From: Chitinophagaceae bacterium
GTDB taxonomy: Bacteria > Bacteroidota > Bacteroidia > Chitinophagales > Chitinophagaceae
Length of the DNA: 64,000 nucleotides
Direction: 5' to 3'
Assembly (NCBI GenBank): GCA_016719165.1
Contig: JADKAJ010000001.1
Span: forward strand, 744,001 to 808,000
The translations under genes and the position numbers were made by a program. The notes under the pieces are model-generated. The model was not told the DNA's origin and did not search any database. It was given only the letters and a program-made list of their open reading frames with translations. Of this stretch, positions 8,992-18,413 are shown piece after piece; the stretch's first letter is position 1, and each line of letters starts with the position of its first letter.

Positions 8992-11436
8992 ATGCGTATT
9001 GTACCTTTTGCTGTTTCAGCAGTTGTTTCCGCCGGATTAATTTTTGCCCTTAACAAACAATGGGGTACCATCCCGCCGATGGGAAAGTTCTTAAGTCCTC
9101 AACATGGTTTCTGGCAGAATGCAGAACCCGCCGGCCAAAGTTTTGATGCGGAGTTAAATTTTCCTGAGCTCAAAGGAAAGGCAGAGGTTTATTTTGATGA
9201 GCGATTAGTGCCGCATGTCTTCGCCGAGAACGATGAAGACCTTTATTTTATACAAGGTTACCTGCATGCTAAATTCAGGTTATTTCAGATAGACCTGCAA
9301 ACAAAAGCTGCTGCTGGCCGTGCCAGTGAAATTGCCGGGGAAAAAGCCGTGAATTATGACAAACAGCAACGGCGGTTGGGTATGGTTTATGCTGCAGAAA
9401 ATGCAATGCTTGAAATTGAAAAAGATCCGACTGCCAGGAAAATATTTGATGCGTATACAAATGGGATCAATGCTTACATTATCAATCTGAAGGAATCAGA
9501 ATTGCCCATAGAGTATAAACTGCTCAATTTTAAACCGGAAAAATGGAGCAACCTGCGTTCTGCATTGTTATTAAAAATGATGGCAAAGGACCTTTCTTCA
9601 GGAACAGAAAATGACCTGGCTAATACCAATGCGAAATCTATCTTTTTGCCGGAGGAGTTGAAAATGTTGTATCCCCAGGTGCCTGATTCCCTGGTGCCGA
9701 TTATCCCCAAAGGAACTGTATTTGATGCACCCGGTATTATTCCTGTACAACCTGCTACAGCAGATTCATTATACTTTGGGAAAAAGGATACCGTTACTGC
9801 AAATGAAATTGCAAAGCCGGATATTAATAATGGCAGTAATAACTGGGTAGTGGCCGGCAGTAAGACCGCCAGTGGTGCGCCAATACTTTGTAACGATCCG
9901 CACCTTGAATTGTCATTACCTTCTATCTGGTACGAAATGCAGTTGCAAACACCTGGTAGTAACGCATATGGCGTTTCCCTTCCCGGTGCACCTTTTGTTA
10001 TCATAGGGTTCAATGACAGTATTGCCTGGGGAGTTACCAATGCACAACGGGATGTAAAAGATTATTATGAAATAAAATTCAGAGACGAAACAAAACAGGA
10101 GTACTGGTTTAATGGCAAATGGGAGAAAACAATCCAGAAACCGGAACTAATAAAAGTAAAGGGTGGGAAAGATGTATTGGATACTGTAGCTTATACCCTG
10201 TTCGGTCCTGTAATGTTTGATGAAAGTTTTTCCAACGATTTCTCTAATAAAAGAAACCTGGCAGTACGTTGGGTGGCGCATGATCCGAGCAATGAAGGGA
10301 TGACATTCTATAAATTGAACAGGGCCGCAAATTATGATGATTATACAGAAGCGATCAGGACATTCCAGTGCCCGGGACAGAATTTCATATTTGCATCCAA
10401 AACAGGTGACATAGCTATCTGGCAGCAGGGAAAATTTCCGGCAAGATGGAACCGCCAGGGCTTGTATATAATGCCGGGAGAGGATAGCAGTTATATGTGG
10501 CAGGGGTTTATTCCACAACCTGAAAACCCGCATGCAAAAAATCCTGAAAGAGGATTTTTGGAAAGTGCCAATCAGCGCCCGGTTGATTCAACATATCCTT
10601 ATTTTATTCCGGGAAGTTATATCACACCAAGGGCGATTACAATTGAAAATAAGTTGGCTGCTATGTCGGGCATTACCCCAAAGGATATGATGGCCTTACA
10701 CGGTAATTATTTTAACACACTGGCTGAAGATGTGAGAAGCACATTAGTGCAGTATGTGAATGAAACAGTGCTGAATGCAACAGAGAAAAAATACCTGGCT
10801 ATAATTAAAAACTGGGATCTGATGGCTTCTCCTGATTCAAAAGGACAAACTGTCTACCAATGCTGGTGGGACAGTCTCGAAGTGGAAATATGGAAAGATG
10901 ACCTGGCGAGAGTATCACCACAGGCACCATGGCCAGAGGAGCAAACCACTATGGAGTTATTAAAAAAAGACTCGGCTCTGCAATTTATTGATAACATTAA
11001 TACGCCACAGAAAGAAACGCTTTATGATGCAGTGACCACTGCTTTGAAGAAAGCGTCAGCCGATCTTGCCACAAAAGAAGCAGAAGGGAAGCTGGAATGG
11101 ACAAAGTTCAAAAACCCTACCGTATACCATCTGTTAAAAGATGCGTTGCCTGCATTTGCAAGGAAAGGGCTAAATGTAGGTGGTAACGGTAATATAGTAA
11201 ATGCCGTTACGCATAGCCATGGTCCAAGCTGGAGAATGATCGTACATCTTACGAATCAAACAGAAGCTTATGGCGTTTACCCCGGAGGGCAAAGCGGAAA
11301 TCCCGGCAGCCGGTTTTATGATGATTATATTGATAAATGGGTGGCTGGTGAATACAATAAACTCTGGTTTATGCGGGAAGGGGACAAGACAGATAAAAAT
11401 GTAAAATGGGTAATGAAATTCGGAAACAGCAACTAA
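8992..11436 (+). CDS. Penicillin acylase family protein (N-terminal nucleophile hydrolase)
   Basis: An 814-residue exported precursor of the penicillin amidase/acylase Ntn-hydrolase family. A hydrophobic signal or anchor covers about residues 3-20. The alpha-chain region lies at about 30-270; autocatalytic cleavage is expected before Ser282 in NNGSNNWVVAGSKT, which becomes the N-terminal nucleophile of the beta chain. Conserved downstream segments include NDPHLELSLPSIWYEM, GFNDSIAWGVTNA and the C-terminal GGQSGNPGSRFYDD. Family members hydrolyse amide bonds of penicillins, acyl-homoserine lactones or other acyl amides; the substrate here is unknown. ATG 8992 is preferred over an upstream TTG. 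Confidence 0.9.
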   Translation: MRIVPFAVSAVVSAGLIFALNKQWGTIPPMGKFLSPQHGFWQNAEPAGQSFDAELNFPELKGKAEVYFDERLVPHVFAENDEDLYFIQGYLHAKFRLFQIDLQTKAAAGRASEIAGEKAVNYDKQQRRLGMVYAAENAMLEIEKDPTARKIFDAYTNGINAYIINLKESELPIEYKLLNFKPEKWSNLRSALLLKMMAKDLSSGTENDLANTNAKSIFLPEELKMLYPQVPDSLVPIIPKGTVFDAPGIIPVQPATADSLYFGKKDTVTANEIAKPDINNGSNNWVVAGSKTASGAPILCNDPHLELSLPSIWYEMQLQTPGSNAYGVSLPGAPFVIIGFNDSIAWGVTNAQRDVKDYYEIKFRDETKQEYWFNGKWEKTIQKPELIKVKGGKDVLDTVAYTLFGPVMFDESFSNDFSNKRNLAVRWVAHDPSNEGMTFYKLNRAANYDDYTEAIRTFQCPGQNFIFASKTGDIAIWQQGKFPARWNRQGLYIMPGEDSSYMWQGFIPQPENPHAKNPERGFLESANQRPVDSTYPYFIPGSYITPRAITIENKLAAMSGITPKDMMALHGNYFNTLAEDVRSTLVQYVNETVLNATEKKYLAIIKNWDLMASPDSKGQTVYQCWWDSLEVEIWKDDLARVSPQAPWPEEQTTMELLKKDSALQFIDNINTPQKETLYDAVTTALKKASADLATKEAEGKLEWTKFKNPTVYHLLKDALPAFARKGLNVGGNGNIVNAVTHSHGPSWRMIVHLTNQTEAYGVYPGGQSGNPGSRFYDDYIDKWVAGEYNKLWFMREGDKTDKNVKWVMKFGNSN

Positions 11437-11454
11437 TCCTATAACCTCATATTT

Positions 11455-11811
11455 ATGAAATTCATAACTGCGATAATATTAACTGCATTACTGGCTTTTA
11501 TTTCAGGGCTATTATCTTTTTCACCCTGGTGGGGTTTTGCTGTTACTTCATTATTTGTGGCATTATTGGTTCATCAAAAAGCGGGAAAAGCTTTCCTGGC
11601 CGGGTTTCTTGGATTATTCCTGTTATGGGGTGGCCTGGCCTGGTGGATCGATATGAAAAATAATGGAGTCCTTTCACAAAAAATTGCATCGGTACTCCCT
11701 TTGGGTGGTAATTCAATATTACTGATTGTGGTTACAGGAGTTGCAGGTGGATTGGTGGCCGGTTTCGCAGCGATGAGTGGCAGTTACCTTCGTTCTTCAG
11801 CAAAAGACTGA
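11455..11811 (+). CDS. Small multi-pass membrane protein
   Basis: A 118-residue protein with four predicted membrane helices (about 4-22, 26-43, 48-66, 88-112), rich in Gly, Ala and Trp (for example SPWWGFAVTSLFVALL and LLWGGLAWW). I recognise no family. It starts 18 bases after the penicillin acylase stop, so the two are probably co-transcribed. Confidence 0.7.
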   Translation: MKFITAIILTALLAFISGLLSFSPWWGFAVTSLFVALLVHQKAGKAFLAGFLGLFLLWGGLAWWIDMKNNGVLSQKIASVLPLGGNSILLIVVTGVAGGLVAGFAAMSGSYLRSSAKD

Positions 11812-11886
11812 TGTTAAAGCTTTTCTAACAGTAGTAATTACATTGGTAAAGAAATTTACTGCATCTATCTTGTGGATAATTGAATT

Positions 11887-14367
11887 ATGAGGTATATTTT
11901 TTTAACTTTTTCCCTTTGTTTTTTTATTTCGTATTTACATGCTGGTAAGATAGCCGGTATCATTACAGATACAGAAGGGAAAATATTGCCCTTTGCCTCT
12001 GTGTTCATAAAAGGAACTAACAAAGGAACCAATGCCAATAGTGAAGGCCGCTATTCCATCACACTTGCTCCGGGACAATACACATTGGTTTGCCAATATG
12101 TGGGATACAAAAAGGAAGAAAAAAATATAATAGTTGGTCCGGATGATCTGAAAGTTGATTTCAAACTTACATTGCAGGAAATGATGCTGGGAGAGGTGAT
12201 ACTGAAGAATGGTGAAGATCCGGCCTATGAAATTATACGACAGGCAATAAAGAAAAGAAAGTATCACCAGGGACAATTGGACAAGTTTCAATGTGAAGTT
12301 TATACCAAAGGACAATTGCGGGTAAGGAGTTATCCGAAAAAATTGTTTGGTCAGAAAGTAGACTTTGAAGATGGAGACACCAGCAAACAAAAGATGCTGT
12401 ACCTGTCTGAAACGGTCTCTAATTATTATGCTGACAAGCCCAATAAAGAAAAAGTGGAAGTGATCTCCTCCAAAGTAAGTGGTCAGAGTGATGGGTTGGG
12501 ACTCGCCGCACCTCGTTTTTTCTCTTTGTATGATAATAATATTTCTATTGGCAGCAATCTCAACCCGAGGGGGTTCATTTCTCCAATCTCAGATAATGCA
12601 CTGAATTATTACAGGTATAAACTGGAAGGTACTTTTTATGAGGATGGAAAACAGGTTAGTCGAATAAAAATAGTACCCAAAAGAAAGTTTGAGCCTTTGT
12701 TTAGTGGTTATTTAAGCATCGTGGAAGATGATTGGTTGATCCACTCTGCAGATTTAGTTCTCACAAAACAATCGCAGATGGAACAACTGGATACATTGAG
12801 ACTGGTTCAGTTATTCCGACCGGTTAGTCGGGGAAACTGGTTTATTGCAAGCCAGGTAATTTATCCCGCCGTTAAAATTTTGGGATTTGATGCGTACGGT
12901 AGTTTTATAAATATCTATTCCAACGTCAATACCAATCCTGAATTCAGCAAAAAGATCTTTGACAACACAATCTTAAAGTATACCGATAGTTCCAGTAAAA
13001 AAACAGTTGATTATTGGGAAAAGACAAGACCAGTGCCGTTGATGCAGGATGAATTAATAGATTATAAGCGAAAGGATAGCCTTGAAATAGTCCGGAAGGA
13101 TCCCCGGTATTTGGATTCTATAAGTAAGGTCCGTAATAAAGTAACCGTAATGAATGTGTTATTATTAGGGCAGACTTTTCAATCACAACGAAAGCGAACT
13201 ACATTAACCTTTATTCCTCTTTTTGAACTGGTGAATTTCAACGCAGCGGAGGGTTTGGTGATTAATCCTGCTTTTACATGGAGCAAGCGGCTTGATACAA
13301 TTACTTATAGCCGCCGGAGTATATCCATTTCGCCTTCCTTGCGGTATGGATTTGCAAACGGCCATTTCAATGGACATGCCACCTTCCGGTATAATTATGG
13401 CAAACAATATGCAAACAACATCAGCTTATCCGGGGGGAAAAGAGTTTTCCAGTTTAACAACAACAGCCCGATAGGAGAACGGGGAAATACACTTTCCAGT
13501 TTGCTAAGTGAGGAAAACAGGATCAAGAGCTATGAGGCCGTTTATTTGCGTGGCAGTTATCGGATAAGTTTAGGGCAGGGATTTTTAATAACAGCCGGTT
13601 TTCAGTACCAGGTCAGAAGACCACTTGAAAACAGAACAAATTATACATGGCGTGACAGAGCAGATAAAGAGTATACTCCCAATTATCCCAATGAAATAGT
13701 GAATGAGAATATCAGTCCACATAAGGTTTTCTACAGTTTGTTAGGGATTAACTGGCAACCCGGCGCCCGTTATATCGAATTACCGGATCGTAAAATTAAT
13801 ATTGGTTCAAAATACCCCGTTTTCTCTCTTCAATATATCCGGAGCTTTGATGGATTCCTGGGCAGTGATGCTGATTTCAGCAAATGGCGGTTTTCCGTAT
13901 CTGATAATATCAATTTGAAACTTCGCGGATTGTTCCGTTACAGATTAGGTATGGGTGGTTTTATTGATAATGATAAAGTACAACTGCCGGATTACAATCA
14001 CTTCAATGGAAATATTTCCACTTTTGCAACAGAATATCTCAATAGTTTTCAACTGCTGCCGATTTACCAATACAGTAATACTTCTGAATTCTATTCGCTG
14101 GCCCATCTTGAATATAATCTAAAAGGATTTTTAACGAATAAAATTCCCGTTTTCAGGAGGTTGAATTTTTACCTGGTAACAGGTGCCAATGGTTTTTATA
14201 TTAATGGGGATAAGAACTACTATGAGTGGTTTGTTGGGTTTGATAATATATTTAAACAAATACGGATTGACTTTGTACAATCATACCAGAATGGCAGGCA
14301 ATGGCAAAATGGATTCCGGGTTGGGTTAAGCCGGTTTAGGGGGCAGCGGGGAGATGATTGGCCCTGA
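11887..14367 (+). CDS. DUF5686 / carboxypeptidase-regulatory-like domain protein
   Basis: An 826-residue exported protein. A signal peptide (1-19, ending YLHA) precedes a carboxypeptidase-regulatory-like beta-sandwich (about 22-95; IAGIITDTEGKILPFASVF and LVCQYVGYK) and a long DUF5686 region that starts around PAYEIIRQAIKKRKYH. The C-terminal third looks like outer-membrane beta strands (many alternating aromatic residues, ending SRFRGQRGDDWP). This architecture is characteristic of Bacteroidota outer-membrane proteins of unknown transport or assembly function. It is preceded by a short gap that lacks a strong promoter motif. Confidence 0.88.
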   Translation: MRYIFLTFSLCFFISYLHAGKIAGIITDTEGKILPFASVFIKGTNKGTNANSEGRYSITLAPGQYTLVCQYVGYKKEEKNIIVGPDDLKVDFKLTLQEMMLGEVILKNGEDPAYEIIRQAIKKRKYHQGQLDKFQCEVYTKGQLRVRSYPKKLFGQKVDFEDGDTSKQKMLYLSETVSNYYADKPNKEKVEVISSKVSGQSDGLGLAAPRFFSLYDNNISIGSNLNPRGFISPISDNALNYYRYKLEGTFYEDGKQVSRIKIVPKRKFEPLFSGYLSIVEDDWLIHSADLVLTKQSQMEQLDTLRLVQLFRPVSRGNWFIASQVIYPAVKILGFDAYGSFINIYSNVNTNPEFSKKIFDNTILKYTDSSSKKTVDYWEKTRPVPLMQDELIDYKRKDSLEIVRKDPRYLDSISKVRNKVTVMNVLLLGQTFQSQRKRTTLTFIPLFELVNFNAAEGLVINPAFTWSKRLDTITYSRRSISISPSLRYGFANGHFNGHATFRYNYGKQYANNISLSGGKRVFQFNNNSPIGERGNTLSSLLSEENRIKSYEAVYLRGSYRISLGQGFLITAGFQYQVRRPLENRTNYTWRDRADKEYTPNYPNEIVNENISPHKVFYSLLGINWQPGARYIELPDRKINIGSKYPVFSLQYIRSFDGFLGSDADFSKWRFSVSDNINLKLRGLFRYRLGMGGFIDNDKVQLPDYNHFNGNISTFATEYLNSFQLLPIYQYSNTSEFYSLAHLEYNLKGFLTNKIPVFRRLNFYLVTGANGFYINGDKNYYEWFVGFDNIFKQIRIDFVQSYQNGRQWQNGFRVGLSRFRGQRGDDWP

Positions 14368-14468
14368 TGTTTTAGTATCAAATCTGAAGGGGATTTTTTA
14401 ACCCATATATTCCGGGGGGATCGTAATTGATATTTTCTTTATCACTTTTACATGTTACGCTCCTGGCT

Positions 14469-14476
14469 TATCTTTG
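14469..14476 (+). promoter_or_regulatory. Bacteroidota-type -7 element for trhO
   Basis: TATCTTTG is a perfect TAnnTTTG -7 element, 68 bases before the ATG. A TTTT (one mismatch to the -33 TTTG) sits 19 bases further upstream at 14446-14449, the expected spacing. Confidence 0.55.
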
Positions 14477-14544
14477 CACTGCTTTAAGAATTTTGCCCAA
14501 CCTGCAATTGGGATTCTGCAAGCACAGGATTAAAATTCATACAG

Positions 14545-15576
14545 ATGGCACAGTTACATAACCGTATCTCCCGCAGGGAGCTGAAGGATCGTATACTCAA
14601 CGACCCTACACCAAGGACCACCATTTCCTTTTATTGCTATTTTAAGATTGATGACCCAGCCGTTTTCAGAAATATACTGTACAAAGACCTGAAGGAAATT
14701 GGCGTCTTGGGGCGGATCTATGTGGCAAATGAAGGTATCAATGCACAAATTAGTGTACCAGCGGAAAACGTTGATAGATTTAAAGCTTACCTGTATTCAA
14801 TGGAACCTTTAAATGGTTTGCGTTTGAATATTGCAGTAGATGATGATGGTAAATCTTTTTTTGTATTAGATGTAAAAGTGAGAAAAAAAATTGTTGCTGA
14901 TGGAATTGAAGACCCTGCTTTTGATATGGCCAATAAGGGGAAATATGTCAATGCAGAACAATTCAATCAACTTACGGAAGACCCGGATACGGTGGTGATA
15001 GATATGCGTAACTATTACGAGTATGAAGTGGGTCATTTTCAAAATGCTATTGAAGTGCCTTCTGATACTTTCAGGGAACAGTTACCAATGGCGGTTGACA
15101 TGATGAAAGATAAAAAAGGTGCCAATATAATCATGTATTGTACCGGAGGTATCCGGTGCGAGAAGGCCTCTGCTTATATGCTCCACCAGGGATTTAAAAA
15201 TGTCTTTCACCTGGAAGGAGGTATCATTAACTATGCCCGTCAAATAAAGGAGAAAGGCCTCAAAAGTAAGTTCATTGGAAAGAATTTTGTTTTTGATGAA
15301 AGGCTGGGAGAGAAGATTACGGATGATATCATTGCTCATTGCCATCAATGTGGTAAGCCGGCTGACACACATACTAATTGTAAGAATGATGGTTGTCACC
15401 TGCTTTTTATTCAATGTGAGGATTGTGCGAAAACTTATGAGGGCTGTTGTAGCCCGGAATGCCAGGAAACTTTACATCTTCCGGCAGAAAGAAGAAAAGA
15501 ACTTAGAAAGGGAATTGATAAAGGACAGAATATTTTTAATAAATCAAGAGAACGGGTTCGCCCAAAAATTAAATAA
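14545..15576 (+). CDS. trhO: tRNA uridine 5-oxyacetic-pathway hydroxylase TrhO, rhodanese-type
   Basis: A 343-residue YceA/TrhO-family enzyme, known in Escherichia coli to hydroxylate uridine 34 of certain tRNAs. An N-terminal domain (TISFYCYFKIDDP, VANEGINAQISVP) is followed by a rhodanese domain with the loop CTGGIRC, where Cys199 is the catalytic cysteine, and by LEGGIINYARQ. The C-terminus (about 260-320) is cysteine-rich (CHQCGKPADTHTNC, CEDCAKTYEGCC), a presumed zinc-binding extension typical of the long form. It is convergent with the lactonase gene. Confidence 0.9.
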   Translation: MAQLHNRISRRELKDRILNDPTPRTTISFYCYFKIDDPAVFRNILYKDLKEIGVLGRIYVANEGINAQISVPAENVDRFKAYLYSMEPLNGLRLNIAVDDDGKSFFVLDVKVRKKIVADGIEDPAFDMANKGKYVNAEQFNQLTEDPDTVVIDMRNYYEYEVGHFQNAIEVPSDTFREQLPMAVDMMKDKKGANIIMYCTGGIRCEKASAYMLHQGFKNVFHLEGGIINYARQIKEKGLKSKFIGKNFVFDERLGEKITDDIIAHCHQCGKPADTHTNCKNDGCHLLFIQCEDCAKTYEGCCSPECQETLHLPAERRKELRKGIDKGQNIFNKSRERVRPKIK

Positions 15577-15593
15577 GCCAGATTCTGCCACAT

Positions 15594-16715
15594 TTACCTG
15601 GCAGCAGAGATCCATTTGATGCAAACAGGTTTACCAACAGCGATCCTTTTGCCGCTATCCGATAATAAGCCTGATGTTGCGTCTCTTTTGAAAATTACAA
15701 TTTCATCGCTATGCTGGTTACCTACCAATAAAAAACTTCCGGAAGGATCAAAATTGAAATTGCGGGGTCCTTTGCCAAGTGTTGATTGATGACCAATTAA
15801 AGAAAGTTTCCCTTTTTTGTTAACTGAATAGATGGCGATAGTATTTGCGTTACTGCGGTTAGTAGCATACAGAAATTTTCCGTCGGGAGAAACATGTATA
15901 TCAGCACTTCCTGCAAAACTGGTATCACCGGACGGCATAGTACTTAAACGTTGAATTGTATTCAGCTTTCCTTTTTTGTATTTATAGGTTACAACTGTGC
16001 CACTGAGTTCTTCAATCAGGTAAGCATATTTATTGTTTGGATGAAAAGTGAAGTGCCTGGGGCCGGAACCTGGTTCCGATACTGCATAAGCCTGGTCGCC
16101 AGCAGTTAGTTGTCCACTGTTTGCATCAAATCTATAGATCATTATTTTATCGATACCAAGGTCAGGTGCAAAAAGCCAATTATTATCCGGTGAGATTACT
16201 GTACTGTGTACATGCGGGCTTTTTTGGCGTTGAAAATTCTTACCCGAACCACTGTGCTGAATTGTTGAAATGGCTGCGGATAGCCCACCATCAGTGTTAA
16301 CGGGAAAAACAGCAAGGTTGCCGCTGCTGTAATTGCCGGCGAAAACCCATTTTCCGGTTTTGTCAGTTTCAACATAACAAGGATGGTCACCTCCGGATAG
16401 TTGTTTGTTAATAAATCTAAGCTGCCCGGTTTGCCGATCAAATGAATAAGCGGCCACTTCACCGCCATTGCCATCCTTACTATTCTCAAATACGGCATAT
16501 ACAAATTTTTCATCCGGGGATATGGCAACGAATGACGGATTGGAAGATTTTATATGACTGACTTTTTCCGCATTGCCAGTACTGCTATTGAATGTATATA
16601 TATAGATACCTTCACTTTCTGGTGAATCATATGTCCCTACAACCAGGTAATGTTCCTGTGCTGGTGACTGCAGATAAAAATAAGCAAAGCACAAAAGTGT
16701 CAGGAAATATTTCAT
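15594..16715 (-). CDS. Exported lactonase family protein (6-phosphogluconolactonase-like beta-propeller)
   Basis: A 373-residue seven-bladed propeller of the Pgl/3-carboxymuconate cyclase-like lactonase family. Repeating blades show the SPDGKFLYATNR/SPDEKFVYAV pattern, and family landmarks include HVHSTVISPDNNW and GSGPRHFTFHPNNKYAY. Unlike cytoplasmic Pgl it carries a signal peptide (1-19, ending SPAQ), so it acts in the periplasm, and a role in the pentose phosphate pathway is unlikely; many exported Bacteroidota homologues have unknown lactone substrates. Confidence 0.87.
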   Translation of the reverse strand: MKYFLTLLCFAYFYLQSPAQEHYLVVGTYDSPESEGIYIYTFNSSTGNAEKVSHIKSSNPSFVAISPDEKFVYAVFENSKDGNGGEVAAYSFDRQTGQLRFINKQLSGGDHPCYVETDKTGKWVFAGNYSSGNLAVFPVNTDGGLSAAISTIQHSGSGKNFQRQKSPHVHSTVISPDNNWLFAPDLGIDKIMIYRFDANSGQLTAGDQAYAVSEPGSGPRHFTFHPNNKYAYLIEELSGTVVTYKYKKGKLNTIQRLSTMPSGDTSFAGSADIHVSPDGKFLYATNRSNANTIAIYSVNKKGKLSLIGHQSTLGKGPRNFNFDPSGSFLLVGNQHSDEIVIFKRDATSGLLSDSGKRIAVGKPVCIKWISAAR

Positions 16716-16852
16716 TTTTAGTTTTTATTAAGAAGTGAATTTCCTTCTTTCATTTCATTTTAACAAACGCTTATATATCCTTTTTGATTCTGGCACAGTC
16801 TTATTATAGTATAAAGTGGCAACAACAATCTTTAAACTTTAAATCAAAAGCC

Positions 16853-17272
16853 ATGAAAAGAATTTTTACACTCTCTGTTTCGGTACTATTAACAGCTGTT
16901 TTTTTGAGCAGTTGTGTAAGGGAATCATTACCTCATAATAATGAAAATTACTGGCTCTCCAAAGAAATGGGTGAGGTCGTTTACAGCGATTCCTATTGTA
17001 ATTATTATGTAGTGGAGACTTATGATGGTTTTACTATTATCAGGTCTTACGGCGGTTATAAGCCTTATGAAGGAAGTATCGTATATGGAAATTTCAGCAG
17101 TCCCGGGACGAAGGATATGTACAACCGGTCTTCCGGGATCGTATTTACAGGAACAGTTACAGATTACTGGCTGAGCTATACGGATGCACAATATGCACTG
17201 GATTATTATTGCCCGTTATATGGGAAAAATCAGGTAAGAGAATTTAAAAAATCAACAGTCATAAAAAAATAA
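16853..17272 (+). CDS. Small lipoprotein of unknown function
   Basis: A 139-residue protein with a lipobox (VFLSSC, Cys21) and a Tyr-rich mature part (YCNYYVVETYDGF, SYTDAQYALDYYCPLYG) containing two possible disulfide cysteines. I recognise no family. The ATG at 16853 is chosen because it begins the signal peptide MKRIFTLSVSVLL; the longer reading frame upstream has no signal function. A strong hairpin terminator follows and overlaps the 3' end of purC. Confidence 0.65.
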   Translation: MKRIFTLSVSVLLTAVFLSSCVRESLPHNNENYWLSKEMGEVVYSDSYCNYYVVETYDGFTIIRSYGGYKPYEGSIVYGNFSSPGTKDMYNRSSGIVFTGTVTDYWLSYTDAQYALDYYCPLYGKNQVREFKKSTVIKK

Positions 17273-17300
17273 TGCTTGTCGGTGATAAGCACGGGACGGG

Positions 17301-17340
17301 AAAGGGAAATGGGAATAATGATTCCTGTTTCCCTTTATTT
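17301..17340 (+). terminator. Terminator between the lipoprotein gene and purC
   Basis: The arms AAAGGGAAATGGGAAT and ATTCCTGTTTCCCTTT form a 14-pair stem interrupted by one small internal mismatch, with the loop AATG, followed on the plus strand by ATTTATTT. It can also act on the opposite strand; it overlaps the last codons of purC, which ends at 17335. Confidence 0.75.
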
Positions 17341-18264
17341 ATTTAGTGCTGTTATTGAAGATACTACCCGGGTATATATTTCTTCATCGGTTAATTTTTC
17401 GGGTATAAATGCTGCGCCAATCACTTTTTCATACAGTTCAATATATCGTTTGGAGATAGTATTCACCCATTCATCGCTCATCTCAGGAACTGTTTGACCT
17501 TGTTTGCCCATAAAATTGTTGGCAATCAGCCACTCTCTCACAAACTCTTTACTGAGTTGTTTTTGCCGCTCATATTTTGCCTGTCTTTCTTCAAAACCAT
17601 CAGCATAAAAATATCTTGAGCTGTCGGGGGTATGGATTTCGTCCATCAGGTAAATGCTGTCACCGATTTTGCCAAATTCATATTTGGTATCTACCAGTAT
17701 CAACCCTTGCTTGGCTGCGATCTTTTTCCCCCTTTCAAAAAGTCTCAAAGCATACTCACTTAATATTTCCCATTCTCCTGGTGTTGCTAACCCGGTTTTA
17801 ATGATTTCTTCAGGGGAGATATCTTCATCATGCCCCTCTGCTGCTTTTGTGCTGGGAGTAATAATGGGGCTTGGGAAGTAATCATTTTCCTGCATGCCGT
17901 CCGGCATGGAAGCTCCGCAAAGATCCCGTTTTCCCGATGTATAGGTTCTCCAGGCATGCCCGGTTAGGTTTCCCCTTACTACCATTTCAATTTTGAAGGG
18001 CTTGCATTTTTGGCCAATTGAAACAGTAGGGGCGGGCACATCTACCAGCCAATTGGGACAAATATCCCGGGTGGCATTCAGCATGTAAGCAGCAATTTGA
18101 TTCAGCACTTGTCCTTTATAGGGAATCGGGCGGGGTAGAATAACATCGAAAGCGGATATACGGTCGGATGCCACCATTACCAGCCATTGGTTGGCAATGC
18201 TATAAACATCACGAACCTTGCCCTTATAAAATGCCGTTTGATTTGGGAATGAAAAAACTGCCAT
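17335..18264 (-). CDS. purC: Phosphoribosylaminoimidazole-succinocarboxamide synthase
   Basis: A 309-residue SAICAR synthetase, which ligates aspartate to CAIR with ATP in de novo purine synthesis. Family signatures are YKGKVRDVY near the N-terminus, ASDRISAFDVILP, EMVVRGNLTGHAW, LVDTKYEFG and LMDEIHTPDSSRYF (magnesium and nucleotide binding). Length fits the eukaryote/bacteroidete-type long form. The minus-strand upstream region contains CGAAAGTA, a one-mismatch -7 element. It lies away from other pur genes except purM, about 10 kb downstream in the window. Confidence 0.95.
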   Translation of the reverse strand: MAVFSFPNQTAFYKGKVRDVYSIANQWLVMVASDRISAFDVILPRPIPYKGQVLNQIAAYMLNATRDICPNWLVDVPAPTVSIGQKCKPFKIEMVVRGNLTGHAWRTYTSGKRDLCGASMPDGMQENDYFPSPIITPSTKAAEGHDEDISPEEIIKTGLATPGEWEILSEYALRLFERGKKIAAKQGLILVDTKYEFGKIGDSIYLMDEIHTPDSSRYFYADGFEERQAKYERQKQLSKEFVREWLIANNFMGKQGQTVPEMSDEWVNTISKRYIELYEKVIGAAFIPEKLTDEEIYTRVVSSITALNK

Positions 18265-18413
18265 TTTTCGAAAGTAAGCTGCCCTTAAAAACCAACCAAT
18301 CCGGAGTCCCCGAAGATTTCAACAATTTATCCTTTCCCCTTAAAAATTAAATTTTTAGATAAACTTTACAATGCTTATTTTTCCGTCAAATTCCAAAACC
18401 AAAATTCCCTATT

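Noticed and set aside
9474..10040. Open minus-strand frame of 188 codons inside the penicillin acylase gene
   Set aside because: The plus-strand gene has clear catalytic motifs over the same interval; the minus frame shows no coherent family or signal peptide.
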